Origin: Acinetobacter corruptisaponis
GTDB taxonomy: Bacteria; Pseudomonadota; Gammaproteobacteria; Pseudomonadales; Moraxellaceae
Length of the DNA stretch: 64,000 nt
NCBI RefSeq assembly: GCF_030053775.1
Contig: NZ_CP125669.1
Span: forward strand, 62,001-126,000
Direction of reading: 5' to 3'
Shown here: positions 37,732-47,333 of the stretch, one piece after another
How positions within the stretch are numbered: the stretch's first letter is position 1
How the letters are laid out: the number at the start of each line of letters is the position of its first letter
The notes under the pieces: model-generated
The model's input: only the letters and a program-made list of their open reading frames with translations
Databases searched by the model: none
Told to the model about the DNA's origin: nothing
Made by a program: the position numbers and the translations under genes

Positions 37732-39132
37732 ATGAAAAAAACAGTATTCACACTTTCTATGAGCTTGAGTTGTGTCATGTTCTTGACGGCTTGTCATTCA
37801 ACACTCAGGCCTGCGACCTATGAAAAGCCAATGATTCAGAGTGCGGAGCAATATAAATATGCAGGTTTGAAATGGGTTGAAGTATCAACACTCTCAACCG
37901 AAAAACAGGCTTGGTGGGAAATTTACCATGACCCGATCCTGTCAGGATTGATACAGCAACTCAATCATCAGAATCTAACTGTACAACAAGCTGAAGCACG
38001 ATATCGACATGCCATCGCGTTGGTGGATGAACAAGGTGCAGCTTATTCGCCAACGTTGAATTTGGCGGCTGGTGCAAATCGTGGTGAAACTAAAAATCTA
38101 GGGAAAAATCGCCAGTTTAGTAGCAATTTAACCGCCAGTTGGATACCTGATCTGTGGGGACGTGTTGCCAAAGCCGTCGAGGGGCAACAGGCCAATATGC
38201 AGGCTTCGGCTGCGGATGTGGCTGCAATAAAACTGAGCCAACAGTTACTAGCAGCGGATAGTTATTGGAACATTCGCCTGTACGATGCAAAACTTGATGT
38301 ACTTAAACAGACGCAACAGAGTTATGAACGTTCGGTACGTATTTTACAGCAACAATATCAAGCTGGACTGATTGCACGTGCCGATGTGATTCAGGCAGAA
38401 ACTCAATTGAAGCAAGTTCTGACTCAGCAATTGGAAGCACAGCGTAACCGCTACTTACAAGAAAATATCTTGGCTGTTTTACTTGGGCAAAGTGTGGCTG
38501 ACTTTAATTTGCATAAAGCTGCTTATCAATTTAATACGCCGAAAATCCCAATGCAGATTCCAAGTCGTCTCTTGAGCCAACGCCCTGATGTGATTCGTAG
38601 TGAACGGGAACTCGCTTTGACCCATGCTCAACTAGGATTAGCCCAAACTGCATGGTTGCCTGATATTAGCATTGGTCTGGATACTGCACTGAATAGTCAG
38701 GTATTTAGTACGCTATTTCAGTCGCCTCAGTCGGTCTGGTCGATTGGTATAAAAGCCATGGGTACGATATATGATGGTGGCAAACGTAACGCAGCGCTTA
38801 AACAGGCACAAGCCAATTATGAGGAAAAACTTGCAGCCTATAAACATGCTGTTTTGACTGGCTGGAAAGAAGTTGAAGATGGATTGATTCAGGCAACGAA
38901 CTTTCAATTACAGCTTGAGGAACAACAGCAGCTTTTAAAGCTTTCAGTTGAAAATGAACGGGTTGCAGCCCAACGTTATAAAGCGGGTTTAGTCAGCTAT
39001 CTGGAAGTGGCAACTGCACAGAATTTGCGATTAGGTGCAGAAGAGCGTCTATTGGAACTACAACAATCTCATATAAAAAACTCTGCTCAGTTGGTGGCTG
39101 CATTGGGGGGAGGAATATTTATTCCTGAATAA
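37732..39132 (+). CDS. Outer-membrane efflux lipoprotein, NodT/OprM type
   Basis: A 466-residue TolC-like channel. The signal peptide ends in the lipobox MFLTAC, so Cys20 or so is probably lipidated. The two repeated helical hairpins of the OEP family are present (LTVQQAEARYRHAIALVDEQ and VENERVAAQRYKAGLVSYLE). ATG 37732 has AGGAAG upstream. It completes an adaptor plus two-permease plus channel operon, so the tripartite pump is self-contained. Confidence 0.92.
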   Translation: MKKTVFTLSMSLSCVMFLTACHSTLRPATYEKPMIQSAEQYKYAGLKWVEVSTLSTEKQAWWEIYHDPILSGLIQQLNHQNLTVQQAEARYRHAIALVDEQGAAYSPTLNLAAGANRGETKNLGKNRQFSSNLTASWIPDLWGRVAKAVEGQQANMQASAADVAAIKLSQQLLAADSYWNIRLYDAKLDVLKQTQQSYERSVRILQQQYQAGLIARADVIQAETQLKQVLTQQLEAQRNRYLQENILAVLLGQSVADFNLHKAAYQFNTPKIPMQIPSRLLSQRPDVIRSERELALTHAQLGLAQTAWLPDISIGLDTALNSQVFSTLFQSPQSVWSIGIKAMGTIYDGGKRNAALKQAQANYEEKLAAYKHAVLTGWKEVEDGLIQATNFQLQLEEQQQLLKLSVENERVAAQRYKAGLVSYLEVATAQNLRLGAEERLLELQQSHIKNSAQLVAALGGGIFIPE

Positions 39133-39247
39133 CATTAATCATGATTAAACATTTGAACTGATAGACAGAACAATGTTTTTTACCAGAAGTTCTAAATCTA
39201 TGTGGAACAATTATGACTAAATGGTAGAATTTTTATGTAAAATTAAT

Positions 39248-39266
39248 AATAATGATTATCATTTAT
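39248..39266. promoter_or_regulatory. Fur-box-like site upstream of the second TonB receptor
   Basis: AATAATGATTATCATTTAT contains the palindrome AATGATTATCATT and matches the Fur consensus at 14 of 19 positions by eye, 67 bases before the receptor start. Confidence 0.75.
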
Positions 39267-39332
39267 ATTGTTATTTTATTTATTTAATGTATGATTTATG
39301 AAAATTTTTAAGCAATTTTTAAGGTCGATGTA

Positions 39333-42194
39333 ATGATCAATAAAAACCTCTCTCTCATTCCTCCTACTTTCTTAAGAACGAAACTTTATATTTCTGTTGT
39401 AGGGGTTATTTTTTCATCCATGGCATGTGCCCAGGATGCCCAGCAAGGCACGGCAACATTACCAACAATTGCTGTGACCGCAGGCAAGGAAGAAGTTGCC
39501 TATAAGTCTGGCAATATGGATATTCCCCGTACAGAAAATGATGTGCAGGCATATACCATGATTACCCAGGAAGAACTGGAACGATCAGGTGCAACCACTG
39601 TCACCGAAGCGATTGCCAAGTTACTACCCATGGCAACTTCAACCAACAATTCAAGTTATTTCACCGCAACCTCCAGCCAAATTAACTTACGGGGCTTGGG
39701 GGCAAGCCAGACTTTGGTCTTGATTAATGGCCGCCGTAGCGCAGGTACAGGTAACCGTGGTACAGCAGAGTCAACCCAGCAACCCAACTTAAATAATATT
39801 CCTTTGGCAGCGATTGAGCGTATTGAAGTATTACCTACCTCAGCAGCAGCGATTTATGGAAGTGGAGCTGTAGGTGGGGTGATTAATGTCATTCTGCGCA
39901 AGGATTATGTGGGTACTGATATTGATTTGCGCTATGCGGATACGACGGATAACAAGCAACCTGTTAAGTCATTGAATGTGGTTTCAGGTTTTTCCCTGGA
40001 AGATGGTCGTACCCATGTCATGTTGACAGCCTCTAAAAAAGATCAGGATGGGTTATTGGTTAGGGAGCGTCCTTATAAAAATAAAGAGCGTCAGAATATT
40101 TTAAAAAATAATCCAGATGTGATTTATGGGACAACAAAAGACAATAAAGGCAATACTGTGGCCAATAATCCTCCTCCTGGAAATCTAACCAACATTCGTA
40201 CAAAGGATGGGTCAGAGTTGATGTCTGGATGGGGATCTTCCATTGCCCATATTCCAGCGGGTTGGGATGGAAATGTAAATCACTTGGGTCAGGGTTATGC
40301 ATTGGGATTAGGGTCGGGAGTAACAGCGTGGTCTGGAAATTCACCAATCCTATATGATACTGATACAGAATCTGTGGGGCTTTCCATCAATCGTGATTTT
40401 ACTGATCGCTTAAATGTCTTTCTTGAAGCAGGTTATGAGCGAGAAAAGGGTTGGGGCTATAATGATGCACCACATGGCTATGGTGTGGTCACGGTCAGTA
40501 AAAATAGTCCACACAATCCCTTTGGCAAGGATATTCTGGTGAACTATGTTCTTGGTGCAGATAGTTTTGGCGCATGGTCTAAAGATACTTTCCAGACAAC
40601 ACAGAAGAAAGCTGCCACGGGTTTTACTTTTGATTTAACGCCTGAATGGCTACTGTCTGCGGATTATGCGTGGAGTAAATCTGATATTCGCCAACGTTAT
40701 ATCCGCAAAGGAACAACAAATCCAAAAGCGGTGCAGTGGAACAAGGATACCGCAAGTAATTCAATTGACTTTATTGAAGACTATACAAACAAGTCAACAG
40801 ACCTGATCCAGAAATATTGGCATTACACCAAAAACAATACCCAGCAAACCCTCAATGATATGTCAATTCGTGCAACAGGCCCAATTGCCACTTGGTACGC
40901 GGGGGATATTCAACTGGCAACAGGGATTGAACACCGTCGTTATGAAAGCGAGGGTTTTGCTGACCATCAATATGTAGACAATCCATGGGTTAAACCAACA
41001 GAGCGAAAAACCCAGACATCAAGTGTTTATGCAGAATTTAATGTGCCATTGATTTCACCTGAACAAAATATTCCTTTTGCCAAGTCGCTTGAGATGCAAT
41101 TGGCAACACGCTATGAAGATTTCAAAGTTTCGGCAAAAGTACCTCAATACGATTCTAAAGCTGACTCCACCACAGGTTATAAGTCTAACTTATTGGGTTA
41201 TAGCGACTCTGGCACAGCTAAGTTTGATGCGATTACACCAACCCTTGGTTTTAAGTTTGTACCAAATGATCAAGTCATGTTCCGTGCATCATATAGTGAG
41301 GGTTTTGTAACACCCACGGTTGGTCAATTAGCCTTGCCAACAATTGCTGAAAATACCAGTACCTCTTTAAAAGACCCTGTTACAGGTAAGATGCTGGGTA
41401 CAGACACCGATATTATTTCTGGTGGGAATCCGAATATCACGCCAGAAAAATCAAAAAGTTATAATTTTGGTATGGTCTTAACCCCTGAAATGATTGAGAA
41501 CCTGCGTTTATCTGTAGACTACTATCAAATTAAAAAAACCAACAATATTACTTCGGTTGCAGCCCAATACATTTTGGATAATCAGGGGAAGTACGCTGAT
41601 CGGGTAAAGCGTGATGCCAATGGTAATGTTGAATCGATTGATACTACTTCATTTAATGCTTTAGGTTTAAAGACCAAGGGGATTGATACCAATCTCAATT
41701 ATGCTTTTGATAGTCTAATTGGGAATACCTCGTTGAATCTTGGGTATACCTATGTAAAAGAATATCTACAACAGGATTCAGTCACCTCCCCTATAACTGA
41801 TTTTGTGTCTATTGGCAGCAATAGTGCAGACTATCCGTTAAAACATCGTGCCAATGCTTCAATCTATTTACAGCCAAATGATACATGGGGCTTTGGTTGG
41901 GCTGCTCAGTATTATGGTGCTTACACCATTGAGAATGCCTCAGCGATTCTGAATCAGACAGGCCAGAATGCAACTGAATTAAAGATCAAGGATCAGATTT
42001 ACCATGATGTGTTTGCAAAAGCAAAATTACCTTTATCAAAACGAAACATGGTTAAAGCGGCAGAAGTAGGTTTTGGTATCCAAAACTTGTTTAATGACTA
42101 CACCGTGGATATGTCCAGTTCATCTGGATATATCAGCAAATATAGCGATCCACGTGGTCGTCAATACTATCTGAATCTTAAATTCTCTTTCTAA
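39333..42194 (+). CDS. TonB-dependent receptor
   Basis: A 953-residue outer-membrane receptor. The signal peptide ends near MACA-QDAQQ. A TonB box-like LPTIAVTAG, plug (EELERSGATTVTEAIAKLLP, INLRGLGASQTLVLINGRRS, AAIYGSGAVGGVINVILRKD) and barrel ending in LNLKFSF follow. It has no STN domain, so unlike the receptor at 25997 it is not a signal transducer. The plug type is common in receptors whose ligands are not simple catecholates. With a Fur-like site upstream and PepSY-type genes downstream, it probably takes up an iron-siderophore or other iron complex. Confidence 0.92.
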   Translation: MINKNLSLIPPTFLRTKLYISVVGVIFSSMACAQDAQQGTATLPTIAVTAGKEEVAYKSGNMDIPRTENDVQAYTMITQEELERSGATTVTEAIAKLLPMATSTNNSSYFTATSSQINLRGLGASQTLVLINGRRSAGTGNRGTAESTQQPNLNNIPLAAIERIEVLPTSAAAIYGSGAVGGVINVILRKDYVGTDIDLRYADTTDNKQPVKSLNVVSGFSLEDGRTHVMLTASKKDQDGLLVRERPYKNKERQNILKNNPDVIYGTTKDNKGNTVANNPPPGNLTNIRTKDGSELMSGWGSSIAHIPAGWDGNVNHLGQGYALGLGSGVTAWSGNSPILYDTDTESVGLSINRDFTDRLNVFLEAGYEREKGWGYNDAPHGYGVVTVSKNSPHNPFGKDILVNYVLGADSFGAWSKDTFQTTQKKAATGFTFDLTPEWLLSADYAWSKSDIRQRYIRKGTTNPKAVQWNKDTASNSIDFIEDYTNKSTDLIQKYWHYTKNNTQQTLNDMSIRATGPIATWYAGDIQLATGIEHRRYESEGFADHQYVDNPWVKPTERKTQTSSVYAEFNVPLISPEQNIPFAKSLEMQLATRYEDFKVSAKVPQYDSKADSTTGYKSNLLGYSDSGTAKFDAITPTLGFKFVPNDQVMFRASYSEGFVTPTVGQLALPTIAENTSTSLKDPVTGKMLGTDTDIISGGNPNITPEKSKSYNFGMVLTPEMIENLRLSVDYYQIKKTNNITSVAAQYILDNQGKYADRVKRDANGNVESIDTTSFNALGLKTKGIDTNLNYAFDSLIGNTSLNLGYTYVKEYLQQDSVTSPITDFVSIGSNSADYPLKHRANASIYLQPNDTWGFGWAAQYYGAYTIENASAILNQTGQNATELKIKDQIYHDVFAKAKLPLSKRNMVKAAEVGFGIQNLFNDYTVDMSSSSGYISKYSDPRGRQYYLNLKFSF

Positions 42195-42209
42195 TCAGTG
42201 AATAAATGA

Positions 42210-42250
42210 AATGACTATTATCGTTCGAATAGTAGTCATTTTTTATTTTT
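42210..42250 (+). terminator. Terminator or attenuator after the TonB receptor
   Basis: AATGACTA (42210-42217) and TAGTCATT (42233-42240) form a stem followed directly by TTTTATTTTT. It lies just 13 bases before the next ATG, so partial read-through is expected. Confidence 0.65.
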
Positions 42251-42262
42251 GGAATCTTTTTT

Positions 42263-42622
42263 ATGACTACTGATCTGATCGCTCCCGTGGAACAGCCTGT
42301 TCCAACCAAAATATCTTCCAAAAAAGTAAAAACGAATAAGAAGTCAATCATTCGCTATCGCGTCATGATTTTCTTCCGATTTATTTTGGCTCTCTTTGGT
42401 GGTTATTATTTTGCAGCAATTGCAGCCATGTTGATGGGCCAGTTTTTTCATACCGAACCTTTAAAAGCCAATGCAGTGATGAGTGCCACCATGCTGGCTT
42501 TTATCCTGCATTGTGGTGTGTTCATTTGGGTGTTTATGGTCAGCTCGACTTTAAAGGCATGGTTGGGTGTTATTTTGCCCAGTGTATTGATGACCGTGGT
42601 TTACTGGCTGATCAAGGGATAA
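42263..42622 (+). CDS. DUF3649 small membrane protein, iron-uptake associated
   Basis: A 119-residue inner-membrane protein with about three membrane helices (FILALFGGYYFAAIAAMLMG, AVMSATMLAFILHCGVFIWVFMV and LGVILPSVLMTVVYWLI). The family commonly sits beside PepSY and DUF3325 genes in iron-siderophore loci. It is followed seven bases later by the PepSY gene. Its individual function is not known. Confidence 0.8.
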   Translation: MTTDLIAPVEQPVPTKISSKKVKTNKKSIIRYRVMIFFRFILALFGGYYFAAIAAMLMGQFFHTEPLKANAVMSATMLAFILHCGVFIWVFMVSSTLKAWLGVILPSVLMTVVYWLIKG

Positions 42623-42629
42623 GTGTATT

Positions 42630-44315
42630 ATGCGTACTGATGGTAAGAACGAGGGCGCACGCCAGTCGATGTCATGGCTGCATACATGGATCAGCCTGTT
42701 GCTTGGCTGGCTGCTTTATGCCGTATTTTTAACAGGAACCCTGAGTTTTTTCCAGAATGAAATCACGGTCTGGATGAAACCTGAACTGCATCAATCAATC
42801 AATAATACCTCACAGCAACAGCAACTCAGTTATGCTTTGCAATACCTGAATGAAAGGGGACAAAAAGCTGAAAGCTGGAATATCCGATTTGCCAATGAAC
42901 GCCAACCCGCCATTACTTTAAATATTCGCAAGGCAGGGGAAAGCCGCCGCCGTAATGGGGAAATTTATCTGGATGCCGCAACAGGACAGGAAATCAAGGC
43001 AAGGGAAACACGGGGTGGAGGTTTTCTCTATCGTTTCCATTTTGAATTGTATGGCATGGACCGCATTTGGGGACGCTGGATTGTGGGGATCGCCACAATG
43101 TTTATGTTTGTTGCCATTATCAGTGGCATTATTACCCATAAAAAGATTTTTAAGGATTTCTTTACTTTTCGTCCCGCAAAGGGACAGCGTTCCTGGCTAG
43201 ATGCCCATAATGCAACTGCCGTGTTTGCATTGCCTTTTCATATCATGATTACCTTTAGTGGCCTTTTATTATTGATGTATTTATTCATGCCGTGGTCAAT
43301 GAAGAGTAACTATGGCGATGGACAGGCATTTTACCAGGTCATCAATGAACCAGTGGCCAAAACACCTGAGCAGGCACGTTTATTGGCTGAGCAGAAACGT
43401 AAAGAGGCCCAGGAACGCGGTGGTCGAGGTGAGCGAGGGGGCAGAGGTGATGATCAAGCCAAAAAGCCTGAGCTTAGCCCAGCCCCCATGGTTGATATTC
43501 TTGCATTGAATCATTCAGTTCAGCAGCAATGGAAAGATAATCCAATCGCCTATATTCGAGTGAATAAACCGAATACGGTAGAATCAGACATTGAATTCAA
43601 TGCGACACGCACGACCACATTACTTGACCGTGAAAGTATCCCAACGCTTAAGTTTAATGGAGTAACAGGGCGGGTGATTGATGAAGCCCAACCTGTAAAC
43701 TCGACACCAAAAGCAATTTATACCTTGGTGACATGGCTGCATATGGCGCATGGCGTGGATGCAGTATTACGCTGGCTACTGTTTTTGTCAGGTGTGCTTG
43801 GCACAATGATGGTGGCAACAGGGCTAATACTATGGACAGTTAAACGGGCACCTGATGTACAGAAACTCGGTTATAAACCATTTGGACATCGCTTCGTTGA
43901 GGTGATGAACGTCGCGGCGATTATTGGATTGCCTATTGCCTGCGCAGCATATTTCTGGTCAAACCGTTTCATTTCAGTACAAATTGCTGAGCGTTCACCT
44001 ATTGAGATCAAGGTATTTTTCTATACATGGTTAGCCACTTTAATTTATGCGATTGTCCGTCAGCATCGTCAGGCATGGCTTGAGTTATTGGCTTTGGCGG
44101 CAGCAATGTATCTCATTACCCCAATCCTGAATATTGCTACAGGTGGTCGCGCTCTATGGAGCAGCATTTATCATGGGCAATGGATGGTGGCAAGTTTTGA
44201 CCTTATATGCCTGATTCTAGGTATGCTGTTTGCCTATAGCTATTATAAGTTAAAACGTTATCAAGGCCTGCCTGTCAAAGCGAAGAAAGTGGCAAAGAAA
44301 GAGGAGCAAGCCTAA
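42630..44315 (+). CDS. PepSY-associated membrane protein, putative ferric-siderophore reductase
   Basis: A 561-residue inner-membrane protein with PepSY_TM organisation: helix WISLLLGWLLYAVFLTGTLSFF, periplasmic PepSY-like domain, then further helices (WIVGIATMFMFVAIISGIITH; AVFALPFHIMITFSGLLLLM; WLLFLSGVLGTMMVATGLIL). Periodic histidines in the helices could bind heme. Relatives such as FoxB and PiuB support iron release from siderophores at the inner membrane. An arginine/glycine-rich stretch (RGGRGERGGRGDDQ) lies in the middle loop and is unusual. It overlaps the next gene by one base. Confidence 0.88.
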   Translation: MRTDGKNEGARQSMSWLHTWISLLLGWLLYAVFLTGTLSFFQNEITVWMKPELHQSINNTSQQQQLSYALQYLNERGQKAESWNIRFANERQPAITLNIRKAGESRRRNGEIYLDAATGQEIKARETRGGGFLYRFHFELYGMDRIWGRWIVGIATMFMFVAIISGIITHKKIFKDFFTFRPAKGQRSWLDAHNATAVFALPFHIMITFSGLLLLMYLFMPWSMKSNYGDGQAFYQVINEPVAKTPEQARLLAEQKRKEAQERGGRGERGGRGDDQAKKPELSPAPMVDILALNHSVQQQWKDNPIAYIRVNKPNTVESDIEFNATRTTTLLDRESIPTLKFNGVTGRVIDEAQPVNSTPKAIYTLVTWLHMAHGVDAVLRWLLFLSGVLGTMMVATGLILWTVKRAPDVQKLGYKPFGHRFVEVMNVAAIIGLPIACAAYFWSNRFISVQIAERSPIEIKVFFYTWLATLIYAIVRQHRQAWLELLALAAAMYLITPILNIATGGRALWSSIYHGQWMVASFDLICLILGMLFAYSYYKLKRYQGLPVKAKKVAKKEEQA

Positions 44316-44650
44316 TGTCTGCATGGATTTTATGGTGTATCTCAGTTTTTGCTTTCAGTAGTCTGGCATGTGGTATGAACAAGCATCAGCGAGATATTTT
44401 TACAGCTAAGGTGACTGAACAGAAAACCCGTTTATTTCAAATTGTTGGCTGGGTTGTCCTTGCTGTTTCAGCAGTGCTTGTACTGTTTTGGAAAGGTGCT
44501 TCTATTGGTATGACCGAATGGCTGGGTTGTTTGACTTTTGCTGCCTTGGCAGTAGGTTTAACGCTGACCTATTTCCCTAAAAAACTATTTCAGTTAAATG
44601 GGGTGGTTGCAGGTCTGTTCGTTATTTTGTTGATTGTATTTCTGATTTAA
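44315..44650 (+). CDS. DUF3325 small membrane protein
   Basis: A 111-residue inner-membrane protein with three or four helices. Its ATG shares a base with the stop of the PepSY gene (TAATG), showing coupled translation. DUF3325 proteins are typical partners of DUF3649 and PepSY proteins in iron-uptake operons. The conserved GMNKHQRDIF after the first helix is visible. Its biochemical role is unknown. Confidence 0.8.
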   Translation: MSAWILWCISVFAFSSLACGMNKHQRDIFTAKVTEQKTRLFQIVGWVVLAVSAVLVLFWKGASIGMTEWLGCLTFAALAVGLTLTYFPKKLFQLNGVVAGLFVILLIVFLI

Positions 44651-44682
44651 AGTGATTTATTTGCTACTATTGTTAGTAAATG

Positions 44683-44712
44683 TCCCCACATTCTTTTTCA
44701 ACGGTGTGGGGA
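44683..44712 (+). terminator. Hairpin after the DUF3325 gene
   Basis: TCCCCACA (44683-44690) and TGTGGGGA (44705-44712) form an 8-bp GC-rich stem 32 bases after the stop. It lacks a T-run, so factor-independent termination is uncertain. Confidence 0.4.
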
Positions 44713-44954
44713 TGACTGTAAATTTAGTCTGGCGATAATATATGATCGCGAAATACATTTCCAAATAGAATTAGATAGATTCAACAAAAGTTAATACTTA
44801 ACTTGCCTAAACCTTATGCATGTAGGCTCTGGGAGAGCTAGAGTAAATTCATCTGATAAAAATTCCAGAATAAATTTAGATGGTTGAAATTTGAATACAA
44901 ATATATTTTTTCAGGATTTAGAGAATAATCCTAAAAGATGATACAGATTAAAAA

Positions 44955-45410
44955 TCATCTTTGACGGCTCTCCAGGCGTTTGAGCACCAGTTTATAGATC
45001 GAATCCAGATAATCATTTAATGGTGTCAAAACCTGACCAGATTTACTTCGCACATACTTAAAATAAGGTGTGAGAGGATAGAGATTACTCTCACAGACAA
45101 TTACTTTCTGGAATTTATCCTTATCAAACTGGTCTGCGGTAATATCAATGATGATGCCATTCACAATCAGGTAACAGTGCGATATTTCTGGCATTCTAGA
45201 CGTTACCTGAACCTTGCCTTCCCGATAGTCAGGTTTAATTTGATGAACAGTTAATAAGTAGTATTGCAATAGTTCACAGGCATCTGCACCACATTCCTTG
45301 GGGAACTTACTAAATATTCCAGTGATAAAGCCATTCGTAACATGATCTAAAGCATCACGAAACTCATTCGCAATACTGGTCAGTTTTTCGACCTCATTTT
45401 GATAAGCCAT
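44955..45410 (-). CDS. Hypothetical protein, possible transglutaminase-like cysteine-peptidase fold
   Basis: A 151-residue protein I do not recognise by name. The order FPKECGADACELLQYYLL (about 36-53), then SHCYLIVNGIIIDITADQF (about 77-95), recalls the Cys-His-Asp spacing of transglutaminase-like or papain-fold proteins, where the histidine precedes a strand ending in D-x-T-x-x-QF. Catalytic residues would be Cys40 or Cys45, His78 and Asp89. This is inference from a pattern only. It has no obvious operon partners; an IS element lies 122 bases upstream. Confidence 0.7.
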   Translation of the reverse strand: MAYQNEVEKLTSIANEFRDALDHVTNGFITGIFSKFPKECGADACELLQYYLLTVHQIKPDYREGKVQVTSRMPEISHCYLIVNGIIIDITADQFDKDKFQKVIVCESNLYPLTPYFKYVRSKSGQVLTPLNDYLDSIYKLVLKRLESRQR

Positions 45411-45532
45411 ATAATTTTCTTTCTTTAAGTCATTTGCCTTAGTTATTATTAAAACTGATTAATTGTGAAATTGAATTAATTTTAACAGTTAAATTGTTAA
45501 TAATATAATGAGTTGTAGTTTTTTATTACTTA

Positions 45533-46504
45533 ACCTGAATCACGGATAAGCCATAGACTTGAAAAAGAGAAGGACTAGAGCCATCAGTTAGTTACCACAC
45601 AAAACTTACGACTCTAGTCCTTATGTTCGATAGTACCCAATTATTCTGTATAATTGATGATTTCTTTCTAAAATTTGAATCAGTTTACTGGAAATTCTTA
45701 AAGCAAAATCTTAAATGCCTAAGAATTCGCCCTGCACAGCTCAGTATTTCTGAAATTGTCTTTATTGCAATTTGGTATAAACATTCACATTTCAATAACT
45801 TTAAAGCATTCTTTACGGCACTGAGACATAACTATCTTCATTTATTCAAAAGCCTGCCTTGTTACCAACGTATGATTTACCTGATCAATACTCATCAACT
45901 GGCTTTACATGCCTTACATTTCGCCCTGATGAAAGATCAGCAAAGTTCTTATTTATGGATCGATTCAACGACATTGGCTGTCTGTAAAAATCAGCGAATA
46001 AAAAGACATAAATCGCTAGCAGCAATTGCAACTCGTGGTAAAAGTTCTATGGGTTGGTTCTTTGGTTGTAAGTTGCATGTACTTATGAATCAGTCAGGTG
46101 AAATACTCAGCACAGCTTTATCAAATGGGCATACAGCAGATATAAAAATGGTTGAACAGTTAGTCAAAGGAATGACTGCTAAATTGTATGCTGATCGTGG
46201 CTATATTAGTCATGAATTAAAGAGTAAATTAAGAGTACAAGATATTGATTTAATTACCTATCACCGAAAGAACATGAAATCTATACAGTTATCAAAAGCA
46301 GATGAATACCATCTGAAACAACGCAATAAAATAGAAACTTTATTCAGTTTGCTGAAGGGGGCGTACAATCTAGTGACGACTAGAGCGAGAAGTGTTGCAG
46401 GCTATTTAGCTGGTATTTATGCATCTTTATGTGCTTATCAAATATGTCATCAAAACAAGCCGATGATTCGTATTATGGAAATATCGGCTTAAACAAGATT
46501 CGGG
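45533..46504 (+). mobile_element. IS982-family insertion sequence with 7-bp target duplication
   Basis: A 972-base element. Imperfect terminal inverted repeats begin ACCTGAATC at the left (45533) and end GATTCGGG at the right (46504); about 14 of 20 positions match. It is flanked by the direct repeat TTACTTA (45526-45532 and 46505-46511). It carries one transposase gene. The insertion lies between genes and does not visibly break an ORF. Confidence 0.88.
45623..46492 (+). CDS. IS982-family transposase
   Basis: A 289-residue DDE transposase of the length usual for IS982. The catalytic residues are in LWIDSTTLAVC, LYADRGYISHEL and RNKIETLFSLLKGAYNL. The C-terminal TTRARSVAGYLAGIYASLCAYQI is typical of the family. 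The frame is intact from an ATG 90 bases inside the left end to a stop 12 bases before the right end, so the element is potentially active. Confidence 0.93.
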   Translation: MFDSTQLFCIIDDFFLKFESVYWKFLKQNLKCLRIRPAQLSISEIVFIAIWYKHSHFNNFKAFFTALRHNYLHLFKSLPCYQRMIYLINTHQLALHALHFALMKDQQSSYLWIDSTTLAVCKNQRIKRHKSLAAIATRGKSSMGWFFGCKLHVLMNQSGEILSTALSNGHTADIKMVEQLVKGMTAKLYADRGYISHELKSKLRVQDIDLITYHRKNMKSIQLSKADEYHLKQRNKIETLFSLLKGAYNLVTTRARSVAGYLAGIYASLCAYQICHQNKPMIRIMEISA

Positions 46505-46676
46505 TTACTTACTAAATTTAGTTTTTTAACGGTTATCGAACTGGGTGTGCTTTGTAATTTTTTTAATAATTATCATTGTGTTGTATAAAAAGATGTTTAG
46601 ATTTGTATGACTTAACTTTAAAGAATAATTTTTTGTATTATAAAAGGAGTAGAGCTGACTTACAGGGGGATTAAAA

Positions 46677-46898
46677 ATGTTAAAAATTATGAAGCTTGAA
46701 GAGAAAATTACTCAACTCGGGATAGGTGAGTTCTTGTTTGTCGGCCGTGATTTTAATATTAATGAAATGCAAAGCATACTTCACTATCTTAGAAATCTTG
46801 AAACAAAAAGGGTATTGGAAATTGTATATACCCATAAGGAGTCTGAAACAGGCACTTATTTAATTGATTTGATAAAAATACAAAAGATTCAAAGGTAG
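46677..46898 (+). CDS. Hypothetical small protein
   Basis: A 73-residue protein with no recognised family. It is rich in charged residues, with a predicted helix-strand pattern (EEKITQLGIGEFLFVGRDFN; LRNLETKRVLEIVYTHKESE). GGGGGATT lies just before the ATG, a good ribosome site. It could be a small regulatory or DNA-associated protein common to the genus, but nothing shows a function. Confidence 0.55.
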   Translation: MLKIMKLEEKITQLGIGEFLFVGRDFNINEMQSILHYLRNLETKRVLEIVYTHKESETGTYLIDLIKIQKIQR

Positions 46899-47041
46899 AG
46901 AGTAAAAAATGTTCAATTAGTATTTTAAAATATAGTACTGAGAATATTTAAAAGCCTTTTGTTTTTAGTCTATGATATTGATTTAAATGTTTATTTATTC
47001 CTGGAAAATTAAATGTTTAAAATAAACAACAAAATGAATGT

Positions 47042-47070
47042 TTGACCTCATCCTTAATAAGGAGTATAAC
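47042..47070 (+). promoter_or_regulatory. Promoter of the tRNA-fMet gene
   Basis: TTGACC (47042-47047) and TATAAC (47065-47070) are spaced by 17 bases, a near-consensus sigma-70 promoter 13 bases before the tRNA. Confidence 0.75.
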
Positions 47071-47083
47071 GCTAACTCCCTAA

Positions 47084-47160
<77 letters not shown>

Positions 47161-47333
47161 ATATTTTTTGCTCTGTGATGTTTGTAAGGTCATTATTATT
47201 CAATGGATAATTGACCAGATTAGCTTAAATAACCCTAAATAAAGCTAAAAATTATTAAATTCTAGAAATGTCGTTCTATTTCCTCATCTATCTAGTGTTG
47301 TAGTAAATCCAAATAAATCGCTTGAGCTCAGTA

